Shown here one piece after another: positions 15,588-23,569 of a stretch of 28,624 nucleotides of DNA; positions within the stretch are counted from its first letter, which is position 1, and each line of letters starts with the position of its first letter. The notes below the pieces were generated by a model that worked only from the letters and a program-made list of their open reading frames with translations, was not told the DNA's origin and made no database searches. The stretch is from Pseudomonadota bacterium (lineage in GTDB: Bacteria > Desulfobacterota > Syntrophobacteria > Syntrophobacterales > Syntrophobacteraceae). A program made the translations under genes and the position numbers. Location of the stretch: assembly GCA_023416335.1 (NCBI GenBank), contig JAEZHY010000235.1:1-28624 (forward strand). Direction: 5' to 3'.

Positions 15588-15746
15588 TACGACACGGATG
15601 GACACAAATGGATACGGATGGAGGAGCAGCAATCCGGGAAAAGTCTCGGCGGGGGGTAACGTTCACCTGAGAAGCCTTCCAGGCACAAGTTCAAAAATCT
15701 CGATCATATTTGTTGCATCATGGTTTCGGAAAACTCCGGCAAGAAA
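15588..15746. repeat. CACGGATGG tract plus dispersed repeat, copy 2
   Basis: Three CACGGATGG-like units (15592-15620) lead directly into the second copy (15632-15746) of the repeat at 13181-13297. The remainder to 16066 holds no recognisable gene and only fragments in several frames. Confidence 0.6.
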
Positions 15747-16066
15747 GTGCAAATATTGTCAGGGCTTCCCGTCTGCCCTCTCTGCCTCAGATGCGCATAT
15801 TCCGATCTGTGGCGGCCTACCGTTCATTTCTGCAAAAAACATCCGGTCTTTACAATGTACTTTTTGAAAACAATTTCCAGGCGCAATCCCTGCATTAGGA
15901 CGTGGCCGGGCCGATGTTCTTTATAGCGGTTGCAAGGGATTGGAAATGAATGTAGGTTGACGTTTTTCCGGGGTAAGCGCCGCTCTGACGCTCCCGGGTT
16001 ACTAATCCCGCGGGCCCTGACCTAACGGCCTGCGGCCCTTTCCTCAATGGAGACCACCTCGCTCAA

Positions 16067-17044
16067 GTGAATAGACTACTTTTCTCCATCGGCATTATCC
16101 TTTCCGGGTTGAGTTTCGGCTACATCTTTCAGCGGCTGATCGAGGCCGGGGTTATAAGGCTGCCCATACAAACCGCCGCCACTCTTCGCAGGAGGATTCA
16201 AAAGATTTCCCTTCAGTTTTTTGCGCCGGTCCCCATAGTTGGCGCAGTCTGGCTGATAAGAATCAATGATCTCAGGATGGCCGCGCTCCCCTTCCTGTGC
16301 GTGGCAACTTTATTTTTCGGAGGCTTTCTGGCCTGGGCGGTTGGAAAGGTACGCGGATACGGTCCAAAGCAAATCGGCGCTCTCTACTGTTGCGGCTCTT
16401 TTTCAAACATCGCTTCGATGGGATCGCTTGTGTCCTTCTTCTTTATCGGAGAAGACGGATTTGCAATGCTGGCCCTCTACAAGCTTTTTGAGGAAGTGAC
16501 CTATTACGGAATCGGGTTCCCTGTTGCCAAATACTACGGCATCGGGCTTGGAGAAAGTGAAACATTCCTGAGAAGACTGAGAAAGGTGTTCGCCGATCCC
16601 TTTGTCATTGTCGCAATGACCGCATTGGCTGCCGGACTGGCGCTGAATATTTCAGGGATTCCTCGTCCGGCCTTCTATGAAACGGTCAGCGCCGTTTTTA
16701 TCCCGCTCGGGGTATTCCTCCTGCTTTTTACAGTAGGCATGGGCATGAGCTTCGAGCGAATGGGATATTTAAGGGAGGCGCTGCTCGTTTCCGGCATAAA
16801 ATTCCTCGCAATGCCGGCGCTGGCCTGCATAGCCGCCTCGCTTCTCTCCATGCAAACCATCTACGGCGGACTTCCCCTGAAAGCGGTCCTCCTGGGTTCA
16901 TCAATGCCGGTTGCGTTCAACTCCGTGGTGGCATCTTCGCTCTATGAACTGGACCTGGACCTGGCCAACTCCTGCTGGCTGGTGACCACCGGGGCCATGG
17001 TAATCGTTCTGCCGTGTCTCTATTTCCTTTTGGAGCATATCTGA
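16067..17044 (+). CDS. AEC-family permease (auxin efflux carrier-like)
   Basis: A 325-residue integral membrane protein with about ten hydrophobic segments in two groups of five, separated by a hydrophilic loop around residues 155-180 (ETFLRRLRKVFADP). This is the layout of the AEC/bile-acid-sodium symporter-like permeases. The loop GALYCCGSFSNIASMGSLVSF and the C-terminal MPVAFNSVVASSLYELDLDLA occupy the positions of the two conserved crossover motifs of AEC proteins. Substrates of this family include organic acids and auxin-like compounds; none can be assigned here. The only upstream start is GTG at 16067 with a weak ribosome site, so the exact start is uncertain. Its last codons match a unit of the repeat array that follows. 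Confidence 0.72.
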   Translation: MNRLLFSIGIILSGLSFGYIFQRLIEAGVIRLPIQTAATLRRRIQKISLQFFAPVPIVGAVWLIRINDLRMAALPFLCVATLFFGGFLAWAVGKVRGYGPKQIGALYCCGSFSNIASMGSLVSFFFIGEDGFAMLALYKLFEEVTYYGIGFPVAKYYGIGLGESETFLRRLRKVFADPFVIVAMTALAAGLALNISGIPRPAFYETVSAVFIPLGVFLLLFTVGMGMSFERMGYLREALLVSGIKFLAMPALACIAASLLSMQTIYGGLPLKAVLLGSSMPVAFNSVVASSLYELDLDLANSCWLVTTGAMVIVLPCLYFLLEHI

Positions 17045-17049
17045 TCTCC

Positions 17050-17577
17050 CAAACAACAGGGGACACGGATGAACACGGATGGACACGGATGAAGGGAGCA
17101 GCAAAAGAATCTGTTTAGGGGAAGACATCCGTGGGCTGTCTGTTTGGAGCTTATCCGATTTCCCATCCGGCTTGGCGCCCTCCGCGTCTTCGCTTGCAAA
17201 CAACAGGGGACACGGATGGACACGGATGGAGAGAACAGCAAAAGAATCTGTTTAGGGGAAGACGTCCGTGGTCTGTCTGTTTGGAGCATATCCGATTTCC
17301 CGGCCGACTTGGCGCCCTCCGCGTCTTCGCGTGCAAACAACAGGGGACACGGATGAACACGGATAGACACGGATGGAGGAGCGGCAAAAGAATTTGTTCA
17401 AGGGAAGGACATCCGTGGTCTGTCTGTTTGGAGCATATCTGATTTCCCGGCCGACTTCTCGCCCTTCGCGTCTTCGCGTGCAAACAGCAGGTGACACGGA
17501 TGAACATGGATAGACACGGATGGAGAGAGCAGCAAAAGAATCTGTTTAGGGGAAGACATCCGTGGTTTGTCTGCTGG
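17050..17577. repeat. Tandem repeat array (units of 137-147 bp) rich in CACGGATG
   Basis: Four units begin with CAAACAACAGG at 17050, 17197, 17334 and 17481, giving periods of 147, 137 and 147 bp; the 10-bp difference is one extra GAACACGGAT. Each unit runs from an ACACGGATG cluster through GCAGCAAAAGAATCTGTTTA and GACATCCGTGG to TTTGGAGCATATCTGATTTC and a TCTTCGCGTGC run. Reading frames through the array (SVSIRVHPCP-type) are repeat artefacts. Divergent copies of the same sequence lie at 19055-19180 and 24100-24230. Confidence 0.85.
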
Positions 17578-17639
17578 ACAAGAGATCCCTTTTGAAGTCA
17601 GAAAAGCAGACGGTGCTCGGAGATGCTTGTTCCTGTGAT

Positions 17640-17805
17640 GCTTACCAAAGTCCGCCTTGAGACCCCCTATCCTTGAAGCCTGCTTCCACCCACAGAACGC
17701 TCGCACTCCCCGTACGCACCAGTACCTCCTGAAGTGCCCAGCCACTGCCTTTTGACACGGATAGACACAGATGGACACAGATAAAACAAGATGCGGAGTC
17801 AACCA
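17640..17805 (-). repeat. Inverted copy of the 19360-19590 repeat
   Basis: Read on the minus strand, this segment gives CATCTTGTTTTATC, GTGTCCATCTGTGTC, then CTGTGGGTGGAAGCAGG and CTCAAGGCGGACTTTGG. The same order, with substitutions, is found on the plus strand at about 19360-19500. The remaining 17806-18000 has no gene; GCGGCCCCCACACCCCC near 17868 recurs at 28509. Confidence 0.6.
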
Positions 17806-18000
17806 GCGGGTCGGGGTATGGGAAATTCAAGGAACACAAGAAACATACGAAATACGTGCGGGACTGCGGCCCCCACACCCCCAGCGTCGCTCCGATTTCG
17901 GAAAATTCAATACAGTGGCGAGATAAGGCAGCGATAACCGCAAATTGATTATTATGTTCATTACGTTGGAAAAGGAGCTTCCAGGAATCAGGAGAACATA

Positions 18001-18555
18001 ATGTCCGGAACAGACCTTCGAAGCGAAAAGGAGAAGATGTTGGCGGGCGAGTGGTATCATGCGGCTGACCCGGAAATCTCTGCTGAGCGGAAAAGAGCCC
18101 AGATGCTATTGCATGCCTTCAATTCCTCGCTCCCGGATGAGGTTGACCGAAGGGCGGCTATACTCAACGACCTCATCGGCGGAAGGGGAGAGGATTCCGT
18201 TATCCAGCCACCATTCCAGTGCGACTATGGATACAATATCAGCTTGGGAAAAGGCGTCTTCCTCAACTTTGGTTGCGTATTCCTGGACGTAGTCTCAATC
18301 GAGATAGATGATCTCTGTCAAATAGGCTCTTTGGTCCAGGTAATCACGGCTGATCATCCGCGTGACTCGGAACTACGAAAACAGGGATACGAGAGGGGTA
18401 TTCCCGTGCGCATCGGTCGGAACGTATGGATCGGTAGTGGCGCAATTATCTTGCCCGGCATCAATATCGGAGATGATGCAATTGTTGGCGCAGGAAGTGT
18501 AGTGACCCGCGATGTCCCCGCCGGCGCTACCGTTAAGGGCAATCCCGCTAAATAA
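18001..18555 (+). CDS. Maltose/galactoside O-acetyltransferase-like enzyme (LbH family)
   Basis: A 184-residue acetyl-CoA-dependent sugar O-acetyltransferase of the maltose acetyltransferase/NodL/LacA group. The helical N-terminus ([29 protein letters not shown]) is followed by the left-handed beta-helix hexapeptide region from about residue 74, with [19 protein letters not shown], the catalytic His119 in [19 protein letters not shown] and [14 protein letters not shown]. The protein ends at GNPAK, about five to ten residues short of most relatives (usually GNPARVIR..), perhaps through a small 3' truncation. AGGAG precedes the ATG. The gene is isolated between repeat blocks; the natural acceptor is unknown. 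Confidence 0.88.
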   Translation: MSGTDLRSEKEKMLAGEWYHAADPEISAERKRAQMLLHAFNSSLPDEVDRRAAILNDLIGGRGEDSVIQPPFQCDYGYNISLGKGVFLNFGCVFLDVVSIEIDDLCQIGSLVQVITADHPRDSELRKQGYERGIPVRIGRNVWIGSGAIILPGINIGDDAIVGAGSVVTRDVPAGATVKGNPAK

Positions 18556-18866
18556 CAATGAGACCCTGATTAAAGCTCTACTTGGTTCGAATACTTATGC
18601 GATCCTTTTAAGTAAATCCACACGAATGCGAGGTGACTCGCAGCTATTCGCAGTTAATCCGGCAATAGAGCATCACTCGAAGCATCCCAGCCGTTTTGGG
18701 TGTACATAGAAATATCTGTGATCCGGAACCTGTTATTATGCCGGTGGAATATAGACCTGTCTCTCCCGGCAATCAGCCAGATTACCGGTGTAGATTCCAT
18801 GCCGGAATGGTATCACGATGGTCTCCACCATCGAATGCCCGTTAGGCGAGTGCAAAAGTCAATAAA
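18556..18866. other. Spacer without a supportable gene
   Basis: No gene is visible. A perfect 7-bp hairpin (CGATGGT 18816-18822, ACCATCG 18827-18833) lies in otherwise unremarkable sequence. Confidence 0.4.
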
Positions 18867-18867
18867 C

Positions 18868-19200
18868 CTCTCCTCTAATAACCTCAGCCAATCTCCAGAC
18901 ATGAATTCATTTCTTAATTCCCCACTGATCGGTCAACCAATTTTTCCTTACGTGAAAAACCCTCATGCTATGGCTCAGCAGAAGGGAAGCATAAGAAGGG
19001 AGGGACCACCATCCTTTGCCTTGCCGTGTTCTTCGCGCCCTTCGCGTCTTCGCGTGCAAACAACAAGGGACACGGATGAACACGGATAGACACGGATGGA
19101 GAGAACAGCAAAGAATCCATTCAGGGGAAGGACATCCGCGGTCTGTTTTGCTGGACAAGAGATCCCTTTTTGAAGTTAGTTGAAAGCAGATGACGCTCGG
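18868..19200. repeat. Composite dispersed repeat, copy 1
   Basis: The order of blocks is CCTCTCCT, ATCTCCAGACATGAATTC, TTAATTCCCCACTGATCGG, TCAACCAATTTTTCC, AGAAGGGAGGG, CTTCGCGTCTTCGCGTGC, the CACGGATG cluster, GAATCCATTCAGGGGAAGG and GATCCCTTTTTGAAG. Copies in the same order lie at 24008-24302 and 26020-26220. Confidence 0.75.
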
Positions 19201-19590
19201 AGATAATTCCTTCTGCGATGTCTAGACTTCGCATCTTCTTTTATCCGTGTCCATCCGTGTCAGAAGGCGGTGATCTGTCTGCTGGAGAAGAGATCCCTTT
19301 TGAAGTCGGTTAAAAGCAGATGGTGCTCGGGGATAATTATTTCTGTGATGCCTGGACTTCGCATCTTGTTTTATCCGTGTTCATCAGTGTCCATCCGTGT
19401 CAAACAGGCATTGGGGTGGCGCGAGCCTTCTGTGGGTGGAAGCAGGAGCTTCGAAGACAGGGATTCCCAAGGCGGACCTTGGGAACCAGCGGAATGGTGC
19501 TCGGAGATGCTTCCTTCTGTGATGCTTATACTTCGCATCTTGTTTTATCCGCGTTCATCAGTGTCCATCCGTGTCAAAAGCAGTGGCCGG
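19200..19590. repeat. Nested repeats: CTTCGCATCTT / ATCCGTGT units and CGGA-loop palindrome
   Basis: Three copies of a unit run from a GCTCGG(A/G)GAT-like head through CTTCGCATCTTGTTTTATC to TCCATCCGTGTC (about 19195-19262, 19322-19402, 19498-19579). Between the last two sits GATTCCCAAGG-CGGA-CCTTGGGAACC (19462-19487), a near-perfect hairpin, preceded by GGAAGC-AGGA-GCTTCG. No gene is present. Confidence 0.7.
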
Positions 19591-19857
19591 CTATCTTCCC
19601 TCCTTCCTGATAGTCCAGTGTAGAGCCAATGCCGGAGTCAACACGATAAACAGCAGGAAAAACCGAATTTCCGTGAAGAACTTCAGCACGAGCGGCGTCA
19701 AGGTAGTCGAGTCGGTATGAAACCACCTGCCGGCCATATCCATCCAGGTCGTCCAGCCGGCAATGGTCACCAGCCCCAAAAAAAACGTAATAACAAATCC
19801 GGTTATGAAGCATCTGAATAAAATGTTGCGGATCAAACGTAAATTTTCGAAGTCCAT
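19591..19857 (-). CDS. Small membrane protein (DUF6868-like)
   Basis: An 88-residue protein with two clear transmembrane segments, FCFITGFVITFFLGLVTIAG-like at about residues 14-35 and FFLLFIVLTPALALHW at about 66-81, and an amphipathic region with GRWFHTDSTTL between them. The arrangement recalls the small DUF6868 family, from memory. GAGGAA precedes the ATG. Its last codons lie in sequence duplicated at 24268-24302. The function is unknown; inner-membrane location is likely. Confidence 0.6.
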   Translation of the reverse strand: MDFENLRLIRNILFRCFITGFVITFFLGLVTIAGWTTWMDMAGRWFHTDSTTLTPLVLKFFTEIRFFLLFIVLTPALALHWTIRKEGR

Positions 19858-20084
19858 GGTTCAGTTCCTCGATTCCAGGTCATGAAAAAACCGCCGATAC
19901 AAATTTGCCCGCCTTTGTTTTTCAAATCGTAACGATCGTTCGAATTATAACCTGTGCCGGTCATGGTTTCCCTGGCCTGCCCTGCGACAACGTCTTTGGA
20001 TTCGCTATAGTTTTGATATAAAAGATCATGTGAACGAATGTGTCATGGGCCTGAACGCCAACCGGGAAGCTGGGAGACTCAAGG

Positions 20085-20741
20085 ATGGAATTCTCATTCG
20101 AAAACGATCGGAAGGTCGCTGAGTATGTACGACTGCGGAAGGTCCTCAAAACGATTATCGCAGCTTCTGCCCAGGGCGCCGCTCATGGAATGTGCCAAAA
20201 AGTTGGGAATGGCGCATGGTAAAGTCTTGCCGCTCAAAAGCCCCAATGCAATGTCGGTACTCATTGATTATTGCTTGTACTGTCATTGCGTGAAGGGGAA
20301 AACCGTAGTTGAGCGCTTCGCGGAAAAGAACCTCTGATTGCCTCAGTCCGATGAAATGGTAGTCTGTCGCGCCATGATGGACTCCTTCTTTTCCATTTTC
20401 CAGGTTCGTCGGGTGTATAAAGGCAGAGGGGTTCTGGTCTACGACCTCTTCAGGAAGAAATAGGGTTGGGCGGCACTACCGATTCGCGCATGGCGTTCGC
20501 GGGAAGGATATTGCCCTTTGCCGATTTCCACATGTCCGCAGGCGCTCTTTTGCCTCTTTTTGCAAAGCCTGTGATCGAGGCCGTCGCTTGCATAATCAAG
20601 AAATGGGAGTTGCAGCATCCGGAGATGGGGCTCACCAGGCTGCCGCCCCGCCTGGAGGCCGGCTTTTCAGCCCAGGTCATCCGTGCGGCCATGAGGGCAG
20701 GGGCGCTCGATAATATAAGCTACTCGGATATCATTGAATGA
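20085..20741 (+). pseudogene. Frameshifted conserved hypothetical gene
   Basis: Protein-like sequence continues across three open pieces. It runs from MEFSFENDRKVAEYVRLRKV in one frame, shifts near 20190 to KKLGMAHGKVLPLKSPNAMS and VLIDYCLYCHCVKGKTVVER, meets an in-frame TGA at 20335, resumes as LPQSDEMVVCRAMMDSFFSI and ends at TAG 20461. It then continues in the first frame from about 20466 (MAFAGRILPFADFHMSAGAL) to a stop at 20741. The pieces together resemble a family of about 220-residue uncharacterised bacterial proteins I have seen before but cannot name. One frameshift, a nonsense codon and a second shift make the gene inactive unless the sequence has errors. The intact gene at 20784 follows by 42 bp. 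Confidence 0.6.
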
Positions 20742-20783
20742 GCATTGATTTCTGCAGGGTGTCAAGCGTATGGAGCGGAATAG

Positions 20784-21443
20784 ATGAACAAGAAAGCTCT
20801 TTTTGCTTTTTTGAAGCAGCAGGCCCCATCCACATTGTGTCAGCTCCTCGAAGCCGCCTTCGTTGCGATGACTACGAATCAGCGGCGGGATGTGTTTGGT
20901 AAGCTGAAATTCGATAAATATGCGCCAAAGTTCGACGAAAAATCTTTGCTGAAGAAGGTCGGGAAGTTCTATGACGACTCTATTAGAGGCGCCTATTACG
21001 CCCCATTCAACATGAACTCGAAAAACTACATGAACATCCCGGAAGAGACGGAGGCGTGGTTCGAGGACCTTTCCGAACTCCTGGAAGGTGCCGCCGGGCT
21101 GAGTGAAGAAGGCAAGCACACACCTGCCGTCGAGTGCTTTAAGATCCTCTATGAACTGATAAACAAGATGGAGCATGGAGATGAAATCGTTTTTGCCGAC
21201 GAGTGTGGGAGCTGGATGATTCCGGGGGGCGAAAGAGTCTTTATCAGGGCTTACCTGCACTCTCTATCCTCCATCCATACTCCGGAGGAGTACACTGAAG
21301 CCGTCATGCCGCTCTTGCAACGTGATAGTTGCCAGTCGCTGCACAATAATGTCTACAAGGTCGCCATTGAGGTTGCCGGCAGGGAACAAAGAAAGGCCCT
21401 TGAAACTGCGGTAAAAAGCCGGAAAATAAAAGTTATCCGGTGA
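20784..21443 (+). CDS. Conserved-looking hypothetical protein, 219 aa
   Basis: I do not recognise a named family. The protein is soluble, with no signal peptide or membrane segment, and is rich in helix-forming residues: MNKKALFAFLKQQAPSTLCQ at the start, FYDDSIRGAYYAPFNMNSKN, EETEAWFEDLSELLEGAAGL, ALECFKILYEL-like PAVECFKILYELINKMEHGD, then a basic C-terminus KAVKSRKIKVIR-like. The central helix pairs resemble alpha-solenoid proteins. The ATG is preceded by GGAGCGG at an acceptable distance. It lies 42 bp after the decayed gene at 20085-20741 on the same strand, so the two probably formed an operon and may have worked together. Confidence 0.65.
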   Translation: MNKKALFAFLKQQAPSTLCQLLEAAFVAMTTNQRRDVFGKLKFDKYAPKFDEKSLLKKVGKFYDDSIRGAYYAPFNMNSKNYMNIPEETEAWFEDLSELLEGAAGLSEEGKHTPAVECFKILYELINKMEHGDEIVFADECGSWMIPGGERVFIRAYLHSLSSIHTPEEYTEAVMPLLQRDSCQSLHNNVYKVAIEVAGREQRKALETAVKSRKIKVIR

Positions 21444-21512
21444 GACCCGGATAAATGAATAGTCCGGATGGTTCGGGCCGGTTATGCCAGGTTATGCTAA
21501 TGGAGAATTCCA

Positions 21513-21942
21513 GTGACAAAGATCGAGCAATTTTTCGCCCTTTATGAGGAAGGCGCCAACTCCTCCGATCCGGAACTCGTGTGTTCGCAGTACACGGCTG
21601 AGTTTATGGGAGGCGGCCCGAACGGCGTCGCGTGTGGTAAAAACGACGAAAATCTCCGAAAAGCCATCTCCCGGCGGCAAGTTTTTTCCAGGGGATCGGG
21701 TTCAAACGTGCCAAGGTATTGGGCGTGGAAGAAACGCCGCTAGACGACCGGTACACAATGGCCAAGGTCCACTGCACATGATTTTCGAAAAGCAGCCGGG
21801 CCACCCACTCGAATTCAAGTTCTTTCTGACTTATTTCCTTTTCGATTCCGGTTCAGGGCCGAAGGTAGTTTTTTGGATTTCGCACGACGACGAACAAAAG
21901 ATTATGCAGGAAGCTGGCCTTATCCCGAGTGAAGGGGCCTGA
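21513..21942 (+). pseudogene. NTF2/SnoaL-like protein gene with two frameshifts
   Basis: The frame from GTG 21513 (GGAG upstream) begins MTKIEQFFALYEEGANSSDP and contains YTAEFMGGGPNGVACGK. It breaks at a six-T run near 21680, continues one frame over as GIGFKRAKVLGVEETPLDDR YTMAKVH, and breaks again near 21778 before ending MIFEKQPGHPLEFKFFLTYF and IMQEAGLIPSEGA. Both breaks are repaired by adding one base. The rebuilt protein of about 143 residues has the helix then curved-sheet pattern of NTF2-like domains, often involved in binding small molecules. Either the gene is dead or the two homopolymer-type gaps are sequencing errors. Confidence 0.6.
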
Positions 21943-22191
21943 GGAACGGGAATTGATATGAGACGATGTTTTCGGGGTCGTTTCAAAGCATGGTTCAAGA
22001 AACCCGGAGCGACTGCTTGTCAGCAAATCTTGGCGTGAGCGTTTTCATCAAGTTCTCTCTTCGGGTGCGGTCAGCCAATTTTCCGGTGTGGATTTCGCCG
22101 TCGGAAACCTCCCGGTGGTTTCAGTCATGGAGTATCCCGCGGACAGGGCGTCAACAAGAGAAGGGTAGTTATGTTGCAAGAGCGGCGTCAC
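21943..22191. other. Coding debris
   Basis: Short frames from 21958 (MRRCFRGRFKAWFKKPG) and near 22040 (an SGVDFAVGNLPVVSVMEYP segment) look like fragments of a former gene, but no frame is long enough or recognisable. Confidence 0.3.
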
Positions 22192-22623
22192 TCATCGACC
22201 GGGATTGTATATCCCCAGCTTTTCAGCTCTTGCCGCCTTGAGGAGTTCCAGATCGGAAGCAACGAAAACCACATCTTGTTTCGCTGCTTTATTGAGCCAC
22301 AATGCAGTCGAAAGATGTATGCTGTCGGCTCCCTTCAGCGCATGTTTGGCAATAACTTCATCAATGAATTGGAAAATCTCCTTGTGGATTTCCACAACAG
22401 CGATGGATGCCCAATCGGCTTTAAAGGCCTTTTTGATCCTCTCAAAAGCAGTGGTTTCGATTTCTCCTGCTTTGTGCCTGCGCGTTAATGCTGCCAGTAT
22501 CTCAGGGTAGGCCAGCCTTGAAACGACCGGAATGGATCCTTCTTTGAGCAGCGCATTGACTTGGTCGCTCCCCTCTTCTTGAACGTATCGTTTGACCAGT
22601 GCGCTGCTGTCGAAGTAGATCAT
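22192..22623 (-). CDS. vapC: PIN-domain toxin (VapC family)
   Basis: A 143-residue PIN-domain ribonuclease toxin. Acidic residues expected for the metal site are present: Asp5 in MIYFDSSALVKRYV, Glu41 in SRLAYPEILAAL, Asp100 in ALKGADSIHLSTA and Asp124 in FVASDLELLKAA. VapC toxins cleave specific tRNAs or rRNA sites when the antitoxin is lost; the target here is unknown. The start overlaps the antitoxin stop by four bases (ATGA, 22620-22623), so translation is coupled. It has no terminator that I can see. Confidence 0.92.
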   Translation of the reverse strand: MIYFDSSALVKRYVQEEGSDQVNALLKEGSIPVVSRLAYPEILAALTRRHKAGEIETTAFERIKKAFKADWASIAVVEIHKEIFQFIDEVIAKHALKGADSIHLSTALWLNKAAKQDVVFVASDLELLKAARAEKLGIYNPGR

Positions 22624-22907
22624 CGGCGATCCCCGATGATCGTCTCGGATACCGGCCTGCCTTTTGCCTCTGCTCTTTCAAGCGGCTTAAACGCCGGTTC
22701 CTCCGACGTTCTTGGTAAGCTGAGAAAACCCTGCCCAGCCAGATAAGCCAGACGCTCCTCGATCCCAGCCTCTTCTTCTATCTGATCAAGACTGTGCATA
22801 ACCGCCACCGGCGCTCCCCTGTCCGTGATGATGACGGCATGACCCTTCTTGGCCATTTCAAGGTAGTGGGTCAGCTTGTTTTTTAAATCCCGTATTCCTA
22901 CTTGCAT
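22620..22907 (-). CDS. Phd/YefM-family antitoxin of the VapC pair
   Basis: A 95-residue antitoxin. The N-terminal half MQVGIRDLKNKLTHYLEMAK followed by GHAVIITDRGAPVAVMHSLD is the Phd/YefM DNA-binding fold, and the C-terminal half (EERLAYLAGQGFLSLPRT..) would wrap the toxin. The start at 22907 is chosen over longer upstream frames because it follows a perfect AGGAGGTGA seven bases away and the promoter at 22927-22954 lies just upstream. A Phd-type antitoxin with a PIN toxin is a known but less common pairing than AbrB-type VapB. Such antitoxins usually repress their own promoter. Confidence 0.92.
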   Translation of the reverse strand: MQVGIRDLKNKLTHYLEMAKKGHAVIITDRGAPVAVMHSLDQIEEEAGIEERLAYLAGQGFLSLPRTSEEPAFKPLERAEAKGRPVSETIIGDRR

Positions 22908-22919
22908 GGCGTCACCTCC

Positions 22920-22954
22920 TGTAGCCATTGTAGCAACGAGATTTCGGAAGTCAA
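22920..22954 (-). promoter_or_regulatory. Promoter of the toxin-antitoxin pair
   Basis: On the minus strand TTGACT (22949-22954), 16 bp and TACAAT (22927-22932) form a good sigma-70 promoter. The plus strand shows TGTAGC twice, three bases apart (22920-22934), covering the -10 and start region; this is a candidate operator for the antitoxin. Confidence 0.6.
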
Positions 22955-23084
22955 ACTGTTCCTGGGAAGCAACAAGCAGAATCATGGAATATCCGCCAGA
23001 TGGGGATGTTGGTTGAGACGAAAAGGAAAAGGGCGGCAGAATCCATGACCTTAAGGAAAGGCAAAGACTTCCCAACCACGAAAT

Positions 23085-23182
23085 ACCTGAAAATCACGAA
23101 AGAAAACAATAAATAGGATAAGGTTGCAGGATGGGCACAGTGCTTTGTCGTGCCCACCGCCTCGCGCTAGGAACCAAACCGT
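23085..23182. repeat. AAAATCACGAAAGAAAACAA direct repeat, copy 1, with GGGCAC hairpin
   Basis: AAAATCACGAAAGAAAACAA followed by an AGGATAA and a GGGTG/GGGCA stretch occurs here and again at about 23418-23490. GGGCAC (about 23133) and GTGCCC (about 23150) form a short hairpin like those at 2455 and 3144. Confidence 0.5.
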
Positions 23183-23310
23183 GGGTGACACGGGCAACGT
23201 GTTTTTGGTTGCCCGTGCCGCAGGCAAGAAGGACTGGTAATTCTACGCGAAGCCTCTTGTCCTCCGGACCCAGGCAACGTTAAAGCCTGTTGCCTGGGCC
23301 ACCCGCGCCG
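23183..23310. repeat. Two-hairpin dispersed element, copy B
   Basis: The order matches copy A at 2864-3022: GGTGACACGGGCAACGT, hairpin 1 CACGGGCAAC/GTTGCCCGTG, AGGC(A)AGA, then TGTCCTCCGGACCCAGGCAA opening hairpin 2 with GTTGCCTGGG, then CCACCC. Both stems are kept although the loops differ (GTGTTTTTG here, GTCACTTT in copy A). The remaining spacer to 23569 holds the second direct repeat and no gene. Confidence 0.65.
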
Positions 23311-23569
23311 TTCGGTTCTCCTCGGCCTAAAGTGTAACTAAGAGGTTGATATTAAACGGGTTAAGAACCGGCAGCATAAAAAATCTTGTTCAAAAAACAA
23401 GAAAACGATCGATAGTAGTACGAAAATCACGAAAGAAAACAACGAGATAAGGATAATGCCGTAGGGTGGGTGTAGCGGAGAGACTGTGTCGTGTTGTTGA
23501 TGAAAACCGGCCCAATCCCGGTCGGTTACGAGGTGAAGCGGAGAGACCAAATCGCCGGTCAATTCGTTA

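Noticed and set aside
17020..17507. Several minus-strand frames reading SVSIRVHPCP-type protein
   Set aside because: They are translations of the CACGGATG tandem repeats in different frames, with no ribosome sites.
17050..17577. Possible CRISPR array
   Set aside because: Units are about 140 bp and nearly identical throughout; there are no short repeats with unique spacers and no cas genes.
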